Source of the DNA: DATCMA01 sp036563645
GTDB taxonomy: Bacteria > Actinomycetota > Actinomycetes > Mycobacteriales > Micromonosporaceae
DNA length: 64,000 nt
Assembly: GCA_036563645.1 (NCBI GenBank)
Contig: DATCMA010000048.1
Span: forward strand, 18,702-82,701
Direction: 5' to 3'
Part shown: positions 25,116 through 33,676 of the stretch, piece by piece
Numbering within the stretch: the stretch's first letter is position 1
How the letters are laid out: each line of letters starts with the position of its first letter
Notes under the pieces: model-generated
Told to the model about the DNA's origin: nothing
Databases searched by the model: none
Seen by the model: the letters and a program-made list of their open reading frames with translations, nothing else
Program-made: the position numbers and the translations under genes

Positions 25116-26752
25116 TCGACCCCCACCAGCAGCGGATAGTACGGCTGACCGCCGTCGTACACCTGGACCTCGACGAAGGGCCATCGGTCGACGAGGTGGG
25201 CACGCAGCGCGTCGGCGAGGGTCGGCGGGGCCTCGGCGCCGGTGAGCAACGTCACCAGCTCCCCGCCGCCACCGAGCATCCGATCGAGCAACTCGCACGC
25301 GGTCTCCAGCAGACCGGTGCCGACCACGTACACCTCGCCCTCTACGAGGGCGAGCACGCTCCCGGGATGGCACGGACCGGCGATGGTCAGCGCCGCGCGG
25401 CTGGCGTAACAGATCTCCCCGTATCGACAGGCGCCCGCCGCCTCCGCCATCGCGATGACGTCGTCTTCGAAGCTGCGCGCGGCGTCCCGGACCGCCAACG
25501 CCGCCAGCGCCTGCACCGGCGACCGCGTGGGGATGACCCGCACCTGCACCCCGAGCGACGCCGCCTCGCGGGTCGCCGCCCGAGCCACCATCTGGGTGTC
25601 GGGGTCGTTGGGCAAGACGACGACTTGGCGGGCGCCCGTGCTGCGGATCGCGTCGAGCAGCTCGCGGATCGACGGATTGCCGCGGACCACGGTCGCGCCC
25701 TCGGCGGCGAAGACCCGGGCCAGCCCCGCGCCGGGGGCCACGACGACCGTCGCGCGCGTCGGGAACCCGCACGCTCCGCCCCCGGTGGGTTGGTCGGCGA
25801 GGCGCGTCACGGAGATCCGGTGGGGACGTCCGGCTTCGACCGCCGCCTCCAGGGCCGCGCCCACGTCGTCGACGTGGACGTGGACCCGCCACGTCGGCGG
25901 ATCCCCCTCCCCCACGCCAGCGATGACGAGGGAATCGCCGAGTCGGCTCAGCGTCGCGCGCACCTGCTCGACCGCCGATGGGGCGGCGTCCAGGAGGAAC
26001 TGCACCTCGTAGCCGTACAGCGGCACAGGCGGCCTCGCCTCCGCATCCCGGGCGACCCCCACCGAGACCGCCGGGCTCGCCTCCCGGGCTCCCGCCGGCT
26101 CGCCGCTGATGGTCTCAACCAGGGCGTCGAGCAGCAGGCACAGACCCCGCCCGCCGGCGTCGACGACACCCGCGCGGGCGAGCGCCGGCAACTGGTGCGG
26201 GGTGCGGGCGAGCGCCTCGGCAGCGGCGGCGGCCGCCGCCCGGGCGACCGCGCTGAGGTCGTCGGAGTCGAGCTGTTCGGCGGCGGTCGCGGCGGCGTTC
26301 ACCACGGTGAGCATGGTTCCCTCGACCGGGGACGCGACGGCCGCGTACGCCGCCTCCGTGGCGGCGCGCAGCGCGCCGGCCAGCTCCCGGCCGCGAACCT
26401 GGTCGACCCCAGCCAGCGCGTCCGCGAGGGCCTTGAGGATCTGCGCGACGATCACGCCGGAGTTGCCACGGGCGCTCAGCAGCGCGCCACGCGCCATAAC
26501 CCGCAGCACCCGCTCGTGGGGCGAGGTCTCCTCCGCGCCATCCCCCTCCGACGGCTCCCCCTCGGGCTGCTGGTCGGCGTCGACGATGGCGCGGTGCGCC
26601 GCGGTCATCGTCAGCACCAAGTTCGTGCCCGTATCGCCGTCGGGGACGGGGTAGACGTTCAAGTCGTCGATTTCACCCTGATGCCGGCGCAGCGCCTCCA
26701 GCGCGCCCGCGCACCACCGGCGAATCGCCGCGGCATCGAGGGTCTCCAGCAC
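25112..26752 (-). CDS. DAK2-domain protein (FakA/YloV-like kinase)
   Basis: A 546-residue protein. Residues 1-210 form a DhaL/DAK2 ATP-binding domain with the signature NVYPVPDGDTGTNLVLT (about 32-48). A middle linker follows, and a C-terminal DegV-like or FakA C domain (about 310-546) includes VVLPNDPDTQ and an ending DGGQPYYPLLVGVE. Firmicute relatives (FakA) phosphorylate fatty acids bound to FakB; that role is inferred by family only, and no FakB is in the window. The GTG start lacks a ribosome site, and TACGCT at 26764-26759 lies 6 bases upstream, so the mRNA may be leaderless. It precedes recG, as in most actinobacteria. Confidence 0.88.
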   Translation of the reverse strand: MLETLDAAAIRRWCAGALEALRRHQGEIDDLNVYPVPDGDTGTNLVLTMTAAHRAIVDADQQPEGEPSEGDGAEETSPHERVLRVMARGALLSARGNSGVIVAQILKALADALAGVDQVRGRELAGALRAATEAAYAAVASPVEGTMLTVVNAAATAAEQLDSDDLSAVARAAAAAAAEALARTPHQLPALARAGVVDAGGRGLCLLLDALVETISGEPAGAREASPAVSVGVARDAEARPPVPLYGYEVQFLLDAAPSAVEQVRATLSRLGDSLVIAGVGEGDPPTWRVHVHVDDVGAALEAAVEAGRPHRISVTRLADQPTGGGACGFPTRATVVVAPGAGLARVFAAEGATVVRGNPSIRELLDAIRSTGARQVVVLPNDPDTQMVARAATREAASLGVQVRVIPTRSPVQALAALAVRDAARSFEDDVIAMAEAAGACRYGEICYASRAALTIAGPCHPGSVLALVEGEVYVVGTGLLETACELLDRMLGGGGELVTLLTGAEAPPTLADALRAHLVDRWPFVEVQVYDGGQPYYPLLVGVE

Positions 26753-27056
26753 GCGAAAAGCGTACTGGCGACCACGACCCGCCCTCGCCGGCTGTGGGTG
26801 GCGTGGCTTCTGCGTCCCACGTCACACGGCGTGTCAGCATGGGTGTGCCGTGGCGTTCGGGTGGCGGTGCCCTGTCCCGCGTGCCGCGCGGGACGCGAGA
26901 TGGGGACCAGGTAACGCGGGCCCACCACTACCCGATAGCCTGGCAATGCTGATTCGCCGCTGATTCGCCGGCCACTGGTGGTGTCGGGTAACCTGGCGGG
27001 GTTGCCCTGGCAGCGTCCGCCGGCGACTTCATGAACGACCAACGTCAGGAGTAACC
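26753..27056. promoter_or_regulatory. Divergent intergenic region (DAK / rpmB) with tandem 11-mer
   Basis: A 304-base gap with promoters facing both ways and no gene. On the DAK side, TACGCT at 26759-26764 (minus strand) is a -10 candidate six bases from the GTG. On the rpmB side, the 11-mer CTGATTCGCCG occurs twice with no spacing at 26949-26970, about 87 bases before the rpmB start. Nothing else stands out. Confidence 0.5.
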
Positions 27057-27248
27057 GTGGCTAGCGTCTGCGACGTCTGTGGCAAGAGACCAGGCTTCGG
27101 CCACAACGTCTCTCACTCGCACCGCCGGACCAAGCGTCGGTGGAACCCGAACATTCAGACGGTGCGCACCCCGGCCGGCGGTGGCACCAGTCGGAAGGTG
27201 CGGGTCTGCACCTCCTGCCTCAAGGCAGGCAAGGTCGTGCGCGCCTGA
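27057..27248 (+). CDS. rpmB: 50S ribosomal protein L28
   Basis: A 63-residue L28 beginning with a GTG and the cysteine pair CDVCGK, followed by the conserved NVSHSHRRTKRRWNPN segment and a second pair CTSC. The four cysteines mark it as the zinc-binding form. AGGAG lies five bases upstream of the GTG. It is monocistronic and ends in a strong hairpin. Confidence 0.97.
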   Translation: MASVCDVCGKRPGFGHNVSHSHRRTKRRWNPNIQTVRTPAGGGTSRKVRVCTSCLKAGKVVRA

Positions 27249-27276
27249 GGCGTCTACCCGTCACCACAGCGACGGC

Positions 27277-27303
27277 GGCCGCCGGGTCACGGACCCGGCG
27301 GCC
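27277..27303. terminator. Bidirectional hairpin between rpmB and the GNAT gene
   Basis: A perfect 11-bp stem (GGCCGCCGGGT at 27277-27287 and its complement at 27293-27303) with a 5-base loop. It lies between convergent genes and can stop both. No U-tract on either side. Confidence 0.7.
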
Positions 27304-27334
27304 ACCCGTGTCTGCGTCTGTCTGCGTCGCGGCC

Positions 27335-27796
27335 TCAGAGGGCGCGCGCGAATGACCGGATGCCCGGATAGTTCCGGTACGGTCCAAAGTTCTCGATCGG
27401 TTGGTAGCCGCAGGCCGTGTACAGCGCGATCGCCTCTGGCTGCTTGTCGCCCGTGGCCAGGATGAGGCGCGTGCGGCCGTGCTCCCGGGCCGACTGCTCG
27501 ACAGCCGCGAGGAGCCGGCGCGCCACGCCCCGCCGACGCGCCGTCGGGGCGATGTACAGCCGCTTGAGTTCGGCCGTGTGCGCCCCGCCGTAGCTGCGCC
27601 ACCCCGCGCATCCGACCGGCTGCCCATCGAGGAGCGCGACGAAGAATGCACCCTCCGGCGGCTGGAATTGCGCGGCGTCGATCGGGGTGTCGTCCCCGTT
27701 GCCGTACCGGCGTGCGAGCTCGGCTTGCGCGGCGGTGACGAGCCGCTGCGCGAGGGGAGAGTCGTACGCCACCTGGCGAATGTCGAGCGTGGCCAC
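27335..27796 (-). CDS. GNAT-family N-acetyltransferase
   Basis: A 153-residue single-domain acetyltransferase. The acetyl-CoA binding motif A reads RRRGVARRLLAAVE (about residues 87-100), preceded by the ELKRLYIAPTA strand, and the C-terminal motif B is ALYTACGYQPIENFGPY. The acceptor is unknown. The GTG start at 27796 lies four bases beyond the thiL stop, so the gene is likely in the thiL transcript. Confidence 0.85.
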   Translation of the reverse strand: MATLDIRQVAYDSPLAQRLVTAAQAELARRYGNGDDTPIDAAQFQPPEGAFFVALLDGQPVGCAGWRSYGGAHTAELKRLYIAPTARRRGVARRLLAAVEQSAREHGRTRLILATGDKQPEAIALYTACGYQPIENFGPYRNYPGIRSFARAL

Positions 27797-27800
27797 GGGC

Positions 27801-28754
27801 TCAGGCTACGCTCGGCCGCCGGAAATGGTCCCAGCCAGTGGGGAACGACGGGGCCACGCCGTCGATCGTCACCCCACTGCCGGGGACCACGTACCCGATA
27901 CGCCGCCACCCCTCGGGCAGCGGTGTGTCGTCAGGGAACGTCGCCACGAGCGCGTGGTCCTCTCCACCGGCGAAGACCCAGAGGTAGGGGTCGACCCCCA
28001 AGGCCTGCGCCGCGTCACGCATCTGAGGCGGCACCTCGAAGGCGTCCCGACGCAAATCGATGCCCACGCCGCTCGCGGTGGCGATGTGCCCCAGGTCGGC
28101 GAGCAAGCCATCGGAGACGTCGATCATGGCGGTGGCGCCGGCCTGCGCGGCCGCCGGGCCGGCGTGGTAGGGCACGACGGGTCGCCGGTACGCCTCCACC
28201 AACACCTTCGGCGTGCGGAAACCCCGCGACAAGACGGTGTATCCCGCCGCGGCGTAGCCGAGCCGACCGGCGAGGGCGACGATGTCGCCGGGGCGCGCAC
28301 CGCTGCGCCGCACCGGTGCCCCGCCCCGCAGGTCCCCCAGGGCGGTGACCGCGATGGTCAAGGTCGAGCTGCCCGAGATATCGCCCCCGACCACCGTGGC
28401 GCTGACCGTGGCCGCTTCGGCCACCAGCCCGTCGGCGAGTTCTTCCACCCACGCCACGTCCAGGTCCTCCGGCGCGCACAGCCCCACCACCAGCGCGGTC
28501 GGGACCGCCCCCATCGCGACGATGTCGGCCAGGTTGGCCGCGGCCGCCCGGTGGCCGATGTCCGCCGCCCCGCACCAGTCACGCCGAAAGTGCCGTCCTT
28601 CGACGAGGACGTCCGTGGAGACCACCACCCGACCGTCGGGCGCCGCCACCAGGGCCGAGTCGTCTCCGGGGCCGAGCAGGCAGGCCGATCCCGGTCGCAG
28701 CCGGGCGGTGATCCGTGCGATGAGGTCGAACTCTCCGGTCTTGGCGAGATTCAC
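27801..28754 (-). CDS. thiL: Thiamine-monophosphate kinase ThiL
   Basis: Phosphorylates thiamine monophosphate to the active diphosphate cofactor. The ATP-binding N-terminus has GEFDLIARITARL, LGPGDDSALV, and STDVLVEGRHFRRDW (with the metal Asp residues). Next come the GDI segment TVVGGDISGSS, MIDVSDGLLADL, and AGGEDHALVATF. I prefer GTG 28754 (317 aa): homologues begin close to the GEFDLI motif, and an ACGGAG site lies 7 bases upstream. The upstream GTG at 28793 abuts a perfect palindrome that would block it. No TPP-riboswitch-like element is evident. Confidence 0.92.
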   Translation of the reverse strand: MNLAKTGEFDLIARITARLRPGSACLLGPGDDSALVAAPDGRVVVSTDVLVEGRHFRRDWCGAADIGHRAAAANLADIVAMGAVPTALVVGLCAPEDLDVAWVEELADGLVAEAATVSATVVGGDISGSSTLTIAVTALGDLRGGAPVRRSGARPGDIVALAGRLGYAAAGYTVLSRGFRTPKVLVEAYRRPVVPYHAGPAAAQAGATAMIDVSDGLLADLGHIATASGVGIDLRRDAFEVPPQMRDAAQALGVDPYLWVFAGGEDHALVATFPDDTPLPEGWRRIGYVVPGSGVTIDGVAPSFPTGWDHFRRPSVA

Positions 28755-28793
28755 CGCTGCGCTCCGTTCCCCGATATCTCTCCGCCTCGCCAC

Positions 28794-28820
28794 GCGCTGA
28801 TCAGACCTTCTGATCAGCGC
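28794..28820. promoter_or_regulatory. Perfect 27-bp palindrome between thiL and the Lrp-type gene
   Basis: GCGCTGATCAGA (28794-28805) and its exact complement (28809-28820) flank a 3-base centre. It lies 39 bases upstream of the preferred thiL start and 96 bases before the divergent Lrp-type gene. The two genes diverge, so it is not a terminator for either. A protein binding site or a 5'-leader hairpin is the likely role. Confidence 0.6.
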
Positions 28821-28916
28821 TCGCCTCGGGCGCCATCAATTCACTCCGCTCCGTACGGTAGTTTCACGAGCGATCCACTCTGCCAACAGCGGGAGGCAGA
28901 TCGGGAGGGGCGGCTC

Positions 28917-29150
28917 GTGATACAGGCGTACATCCTCATTCAGACGGAGGTGGGTAAAGCGTGTGACGTGGCCGCGGCGATAGCGAAACTCCCGGGCGTC
29001 GTGCGGGTCGACGCGGTAACCGGTCCGTACGACGTGGTGGTGCTCAGCGAGGCGCACAGCATTGACGAATTGGGTCGGATGCTGATGAGTAAGGTGCAGA
29101 AGGTTCCCGGAATTACGCGCACGGTCACATGTTCGGTGGTGCAGCCGTAA
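28917..29150 (+). CDS. Stand-alone Lrp/AsnC ligand-binding domain protein
   Basis: A 77-residue protein consisting only of the RAM (regulation of amino-acid metabolism) domain of Lrp/AsnC regulators: IQAYILIQTEVGKA, LPGVVRVDAVTGPYDVVVL, and MLMSKVQKVPGI. It has no helix-turn-helix, so it cannot bind DNA alone. The GTG start has GGGAGGGG seven bases upstream. Its stop TAA is directly followed by the ATG of the DUF3515 gene. Such one-domain Lrp proteins are common at this spot in actinobacteria; their ligand is unknown. Confidence 0.85.
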   Translation: MIQAYILIQTEVGKACDVAAAIAKLPGVVRVDAVTGPYDVVVLSEAHSIDELGRMLMSKVQKVPGITRTVTCSVVQP

Positions 29151-29738
29151 ATGACATCCCGCTCTGCTGACGATCGGCGCACCACCCGGCTGGCCGCGCT
29201 CGTCGCGACCCTCGTCGCCGTTCCGGTCACCGTGCTCGTGGCCGCCTTGGCTATCACCCACCTCAGCCCCGATCAGTCCGCCGCTCCCCAGGCCAGCAGC
29301 TCCGCGAGCGCGCCCACCGCGAACGCGACCGGGCCGGTGCCGATGACCGTCCACACGCTCGACGAGCGAGCCGAGGTGATTTGCCGGGCCCTGCTGGCGA
29401 AGCTCCCCGACACCCTGCGCGACCTGCCGCAGCGACCGGTGACCGCTGGCCCAGAGCAGAACGCGGCGTACGGGGAGCCGCCGATCACCCTGGCCTGCGG
29501 CATCCCGCTCCCCTCGATCCCCCCGACCGACCTCGTCTATCCGCTCGACAAGGTGTGCTGGCACGCGGGGGACCGACCGGATGCCACGGTGTGGACCACG
29601 GTCGACCGCGAGGTCCCGGTCCAGGTGACCGTGCCCAAGTCGTACGCCGAGCCCGGACAGTGGGTCATCTCCTTCTCCAAGCCCGTCGAGGAGGCCGTGC
29701 CCCGGGCGGAGGAGATCCCCACCGGCTGCGGCGGCTGA
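29151..29738 (+). CDS. DUF3515 membrane-anchored protein
   Basis: A 195-residue protein with one N-terminal membrane segment (about 13-38), a short Ser/Ala/Thr linker, and an extracellular domain with four or five cysteines (CRALL, ACGIPL, VCWHAG, CGG at the C-terminus). It matches the actinobacterial DUF3515 family in layout. It is downstream of the Lrp-type gene with zero spacing. Function unknown; an extracytoplasmic role is inferred from the segment order. Confidence 0.78.
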   Translation: MTSRSADDRRTTRLAALVATLVAVPVTVLVAALAITHLSPDQSAAPQASSSASAPTANATGPVPMTVHTLDERAEVICRALLAKLPDTLRDLPQRPVTAGPEQNAAYGEPPITLACGIPLPSIPPTDLVYPLDKVCWHAGDRPDATVWTTVDREVPVQVTVPKSYAEPGQWVISFSKPVEEAVPRAEEIPTGCGG

Positions 29739-29818
29739 GCTCCCGCGGCGGCGCCCTAGAAGGATCCCCTCACGCCCATTCCTCGATCTCGGGTCTCCAC
29801 CCCGCTCGGGCGCCGCGG

Positions 29819-30922
29819 TCAGCGCAGGCCGGTGCCGCGGCGCAGCGCGGTGCGGATGAGCCGGTCGACGAGCTTGGGGTAGTCCAGCCCACTCGCCGCC
29901 CACATCCGGGGGAACATCGACGTCGGCGTGAAGCCGGGCATCGTGTTGATCTCATTGAGGTAGATCTCGTAGTCCGGGGTCACGAAGAAGTCGACCCGCG
30001 CGAGCCCGGCGCAGTCCAGCGCGAGGAAGGTCCGTCGGGCGTACTCCTGGATCTGTTGGGTGACCGAGTCCGGCAGCTTGGCCGGGATGTCGAACTCGCA
30101 CACATCGTCGACGTACTTGGCGTCGAAGTCGTAGAACTCGTGCTCGTTGGAGGTCACCCGCACCTCGGCGAGGACGGACGCCTCCGGCGCGCCGCCGACC
30201 TCGCTCTCCAGCACCCCACACTCGATCTCCCGGCCCACGATCGCCGCTTCGACGAGCACCTTGGGGTCGATCTCCCGGGCGGCGGCGATCGCCGCGTCCA
30301 CGTCAGCCCAGTCGGTGACCTTGCTGATGCCGTGGGAGGACCCGGCTCGCGACGGCTTGACGAACACCGGCAGGCCGAGCCGTTCCTTGTCGTCCTCGGA
30401 GAGGGTCATGCCGTTGCGCAGCACGACGTACGGCCCGACCGGGATGCCCTCGGCGGCGGCGAGCTTCTTCGTGAACTCCTTGTCCATCGCGGCGGCGGAG
30501 GCGAAGACGCTCGCCCCGACGTAGGGAACGCCGGCCATCTCCAGCAAGCCCTGAATGGTGCCGTCCTCGCCGTACGCGCCATGCAGCACGGGGAAGACGA
30601 CGTCGACAGCGCCGAGCACGCGCGGCCCTTCCGTCGGGTCCAGCAGCATCAACCCACGGGTGGTGGGGTCGCCGGGAAGGACGACCGCTGTGCCATGCGC
30701 ACCGGTGATCTCCGGCAGCCGACGGTCGACGATGGCGAGGGCGCTGGTGTCGCCGTCCGTGAGGACCCAGGCGCCCTCTCGCGTGATGCCGATGGGGATC
30801 ACCTCGTACACGTCCGGGTCCAGCGCCCGCAACACGCTGCCCGCGCTCACGCAGGAGATCCCGTGTTCGGTGCTTCGCCCGCCGAAGACGACCGCTACCC
30901 GGGTCTTCCGTGGACTCGTCAC
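29819..30922 (-). CDS. ddl: D-alanine--D-alanine ligase
   Basis: Makes the D-Ala-D-Ala dipeptide of peptidoglycan. The ATP-grasp enzyme has VAVVFGGRSTEHGIS at the N-terminus, VFPVLHGAYGEDGTIQG (about residues 96-112), LPVFVKPSRAGSSHG, YDFDAKY, and the C-terminal YLNEINTMPGFTPTSMFP. The start GTG 30922 gives MTSPRKTRVAVVFGG (367 aa) with GAGAGG seven bases upstream; a longer frame to 31111 has no conserved sequence. It follows gpsA in the same direction after a hairpin. Confidence 0.96.
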   Translation of the reverse strand: MTSPRKTRVAVVFGGRSTEHGISCVSAGSVLRALDPDVYEVIPIGITREGAWVLTDGDTSALAIVDRRLPEITGAHGTAVVLPGDPTTRGLMLLDPTEGPRVLGAVDVVFPVLHGAYGEDGTIQGLLEMAGVPYVGASVFASAAAMDKEFTKKLAAAEGIPVGPYVVLRNGMTLSEDDKERLGLPVFVKPSRAGSSHGISKVTDWADVDAAIAAAREIDPKVLVEAAIVGREIECGVLESEVGGAPEASVLAEVRVTSNEHEFYDFDAKYVDDVCEFDIPAKLPDSVTQQIQEYARRTFLALDCAGLARVDFFVTPDYEIYLNEINTMPGFTPTSMFPRMWAASGLDYPKLVDRLIRTALRRGTGLR

Positions 30923-31100
30923 AGATCTGCCTCTCGTTTCCCAATCGCGAAGGCCGACCACACCCTCGTGCCCACACCAGACCCTACTCTGCGTTGTCAG
31001 CAACCGCGCCAGGACCGCCGTGAGCGCTGGGGAAAAAGGACAATCGACCACGACAGCGACTACTGACGGTAATCGCTCCTCCACAGTGGAGAGCGGTCGA

Positions 31101-31129
31101 CGCCCGGCCAAGCAGCGCGTGGCCGGGCG
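31101..31129 (-). terminator. Hairpin downstream of gpsA
   Basis: A perfect 10-bp stem (CGCCCGGCCA at 31101-31110 and complement at 31120-31129) with a 9-base loop, 10 bases past the gpsA stop in its direction of transcription. No U-tract follows. Confidence 0.6.
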
Positions 31130-31138
31130 CTCATCCGA

Positions 31139-32155
31139 TTAGGCAACCCACCACTCGGGTTTGGTGGTTCGGCTCATCAACGCGGCCATCGCCGCGCGGG
31201 GGTCGACCCCTTCGTGGCAGACCCGCTCGACCTGCTCGGTGATCGGCATTTCGACGCCGTGCGCCCGCGCCAAATCCCGGATCGCGAGGCAGCTCTTCAC
31301 CCCTTCGGCGGTCTGCCGAGTCGCCGCCTGGGCCTGCTCCAGCGTCTCTCCCCGGCCCAGCCGCTCACCGAACGTGCGGTTGCGCGACAGCGGCGACGCG
31401 CAGGTGCCCACGAGGTCGCCCATGCCCGCGAGACCGGCGAACGTCAACGGGTCGGCGCCGAGCGCCACCCCGAGCCGGCGAGTCTCCGCCAGCCCTCTCG
31501 TGATCAGCGTGGCTTTGGTGTTGTCCCCCAACCCCATCGCGGTCGCGATGCCGTACGCCAGCGCGATCACGTTTTTCACCGCGCCGCCCAGCTCCGTGCC
31601 GATGACGTCACTGTTGGTGTAGGGACGGAAGTACGGCGTGGCGATCGCGCGCTGCACCGCCGTCGCCCGCTCCATGTCCGTACACGCCACGACGGTCGCC
31701 GCCGGCTGCTCCGCGGCGACCTCGACGGCCAAATTGGGGCCGGAAACGACCACCACACGATCCGGCGACACGCCCGTGGTCTCGATGATGACCTCGCTCA
31801 TCCGTTTGGACGTGCCCAGCTCGATGCCCTTCATCAGCGAGACCAGCGTGGCGTCTGAGGCGATCGACGGTGCCCAGGCGGTGAGGTTGGCCCGCAGTGT
31901 CTGCGCCGGAACCGCGAGGACCACCAAATCAGCGCCGGCGATCGCCTTCTCGGCGTCCGTCGTCGCGGTGATCCGTTTGGGAAGCCGAATCCCCGGAAGG
32001 TACTCGGGATTCTCATTGGAGGTCCGGATCGCCTCCGCTACCGATTCCCGACGCGCCCAGATCGTCACATCGGTGCCCGCGTCAGCAAGGATTTTCGCGA
32101 AAGCCGTGCCCCACGAACCAGCGCCGAGCACGACCGCGTGCCCAAACTCGCTCAT
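31139..32155 (-). CDS. gpsA: Glycerol-3-phosphate dehydrogenase [NAD(P)+]
   Basis: Reduces dihydroxyacetone phosphate to sn-glycerol-3-phosphate for phospholipid synthesis. The Rossmann motif is VLGAGSWGTAFAKIL (about residues 9-23). VSGPNLAVEVA, the catalytic-lysine segment ELGGAVKNVIALAYG, and GLAGMGDLVGTCASPLSRNR are all family hallmarks. The 338-residue length is normal. The ATG start overlaps the plsC stop as ATGA, so it is coupled to plsC, making a phospholipid precursor pair. Confidence 0.96.
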   Translation of the reverse strand: MSEFGHAVVLGAGSWGTAFAKILADAGTDVTIWARRESVAEAIRTSNENPEYLPGIRLPKRITATTDAEKAIAGADLVVLAVPAQTLRANLTAWAPSIASDATLVSLMKGIELGTSKRMSEVIIETTGVSPDRVVVVSGPNLAVEVAAEQPAATVVACTDMERATAVQRAIATPYFRPYTNSDVIGTELGGAVKNVIALAYGIATAMGLGDNTKATLITRGLAETRRLGVALGADPLTFAGLAGMGDLVGTCASPLSRNRTFGERLGRGETLEQAQAATRQTAEGVKSCLAIRDLARAHGVEMPITEQVERVCHEGVDPRAAMAALMSRTTKPEWWVA

Positions 32156-32877
32156 GCGCCCGCCCCTGACTCAGCTACCGGTCGTTGCGCAGGGCGGTCC
32201 CACAGCGGCGGCGGTGTTTCACCGCGAATCTCGGCCAGCATGTCCCGCAATCGAAGCATGATTTCGTCAGTCACCTCGTCGAGGACCGTCTTCGTCAGCG
32301 GCACATCCGCCCAGCGACTCAGGTCAATGGGTGGGCCCGCGACGACGGTGACCGGAATGCGCGGACGCAACCGCAGCTTCGCGCGACGCGCATCGAAAAT
32401 GTTCTGTGGACCCCACATCGCTACGGGAATCAGCGGCGCACCGGTGGCCAACGCCAGCCGCGCGGCACCCGTCTTACCCCGCATCGGCCAGAGATTCGGC
32501 TCCCGCGTAATCGTGCCCTCGGGGTAGATGATGACGGTTCCGCCCTCTCGCAACGCTGCCGTCATCGCCTCCAGCGATCGAGCCGCGTCAACCGAGCCGC
32601 GTTCCACCGGGATCTGCTTCACCTTGTACAGCAGCCAGCCGAGGACGGGCACCCGGAACAGACTCGCTTTCGCCAGGAACTGCGGCCACCGCCCCGCGCC
32701 GTAGACGAAGTGGGCGCATACCAACGGATCAGCGTGGGAGATGTGATTGGCCACGATGATGACGGGGCCGCTCTTGGGAAGATGCTCCAACCCTCGCCAG
32801 GTGCGCCGGGTCCAGAGCAGGAGTACGGGCTTGAGTACGACTACGGCCACACGCCGCCAAAACCCGATCCTCCGCAC
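32152..32877 (-). CDS. plsC: 1-acyl-sn-glycerol-3-phosphate acyltransferase
   Basis: Acylates lysophosphatidate to phosphatidate. The NHx4D motif reads NHISHAD (about residues 44-50), and the second PlsC motif is YPEGTITRE (about 119-127). The N-terminal segment RVAVVVLKPVLLLW is a membrane-anchoring helix. The start is a GTG with an ideal GAGGAGG five bases upstream. It shares an ATGA junction with gpsA and diverges from cofC across 140 bases. Confidence 0.93.
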   Translation of the reverse strand: MRRIGFWRRVAVVVLKPVLLLWTRRTWRGLEHLPKSGPVIIVANHISHADPLVCAHFVYGAGRWPQFLAKASLFRVPVLGWLLYKVKQIPVERGSVDAARSLEAMTAALREGGTVIIYPEGTITREPNLWPMRGKTGAARLALATGAPLIPVAMWGPQNIFDARRAKLRLRPRIPVTVVAGPPIDLSRWADVPLTKTVLDEVTDEIMLRLRDMLAEIRGETPPPLWDRPAQRPVAESGAGA

Positions 32878-33017
32878 GGTTCCTCCTCATCCTGCCCCGG
32901 CGTGCGCGTCACCCGCCCGCCGTGTCACGCCACCCAGCGTCTAGTGCGAAATCATGCCTGCTGCCCTGTGGAAGCGGCCAGCGAGGGGAGTCTCACCATC
33001 CTGGCAGGATGTGCCCC

Positions 33018-33674
33018 GTGAGTGAGGCGAGCTGGACGGTGGTCGTACCCATCAAGCGGCTCGACGCGGCGAAGAGTCGGCTGCGCGGCGCTGTCGCGGA
33101 CGTGCCGCACGACCGCCTCGCTCTGGCGTTAGCTCTGGACACCGTCGCCGCCGTGGTGACGTGTGAGCCCGTCGCCGAAGTCCTCGTGGTGACCGCCGAC
33201 CCCACGGTCGCAACGGCGGTACGGGGCCTCGGCGCGGCGGTGGTACCCGATCCCCCCGCCGGCGGGCTCAACGCCGCGTTCCGAGCCGGCGCGGCCGCGG
33301 CGGCGGACGGGGCGTGGATCGCGGCGCTCACCGCCGACCTTCCCGCGTTGCGCCCTGCTGAGCTCGCTGACGCGCTGCGAGCCGCCCAGGCCGATCCCCG
33401 GCTCCGACGGTTCGTGGCCGACGCGGGAGCCACGGGCACCGTCTTGCTCACCGCACCCCCAGGCGTTCCGCTCGACCCACGATTCGGCGCTGGCTCCGCC
33501 GACGCTCACGTCCGCTCCGGCGCCGTGCCGCTCCTCGGCGAGTGGCCGACCCTCCGGCGGGACGTCGACACCGCCGCCGATCTCGCCGAAGCGGCCAAGG
33601 CCGGTCTCGGCCGACACACCGCCGCGCTGCTCGGCCCGCGGTGGTCACCCCAAGGCGGCGGGGTACCGTGCTGA
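33018..33674 (+). CDS. cofC: 2-phospholactate/PEP guanylyltransferase CofC (FbiD)
   Basis: Makes the GDP-linked precursor of the deazaflavin cofactor F420; the actinobacterial type (FbiD) may use phosphoenolpyruvate. The 218-residue protein has TVVVPIKRLDAAKSRL at the N-terminus, LVVTADPTVATAV, GGLNAAFRAGAAAA, LTADLPALRPAEL, and the C-terminal LRRDVDTAADLA. GTG 33018 with AGGA upstream is chosen; an ATG three codons earlier is possible. The gene indicates that this organism makes F420; fbiA, fbiB and fbiC are not in the window. Confidence 0.92.
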   Translation: MSEASWTVVVPIKRLDAAKSRLRGAVADVPHDRLALALALDTVAAVVTCEPVAEVLVVTADPTVATAVRGLGAAVVPDPPAGGLNAAFRAGAAAAADGAWIAALTADLPALRPAELADALRAAQADPRLRRFVADAGATGTVLLTAPPGVPLDPRFGAGSADAHVRSGAVPLLGEWPTLRRDVDTAADLAEAAKAGLGRHTAALLGPRWSPQGGGVPC

Positions 33675-33676
33675 CC

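Noticed and set aside
25116..25892. N-terminal extension of the recG frame
   Set aside because: Arg/Gly/Pro-rich reading of the DAK gene in another frame; RecG starts at 25115 with an ATGA overlap.
28755..28916. TPP riboswitch upstream of thiL
   Set aside because: No thi-box-like conserved segments; only the perfect palindrome is seen.
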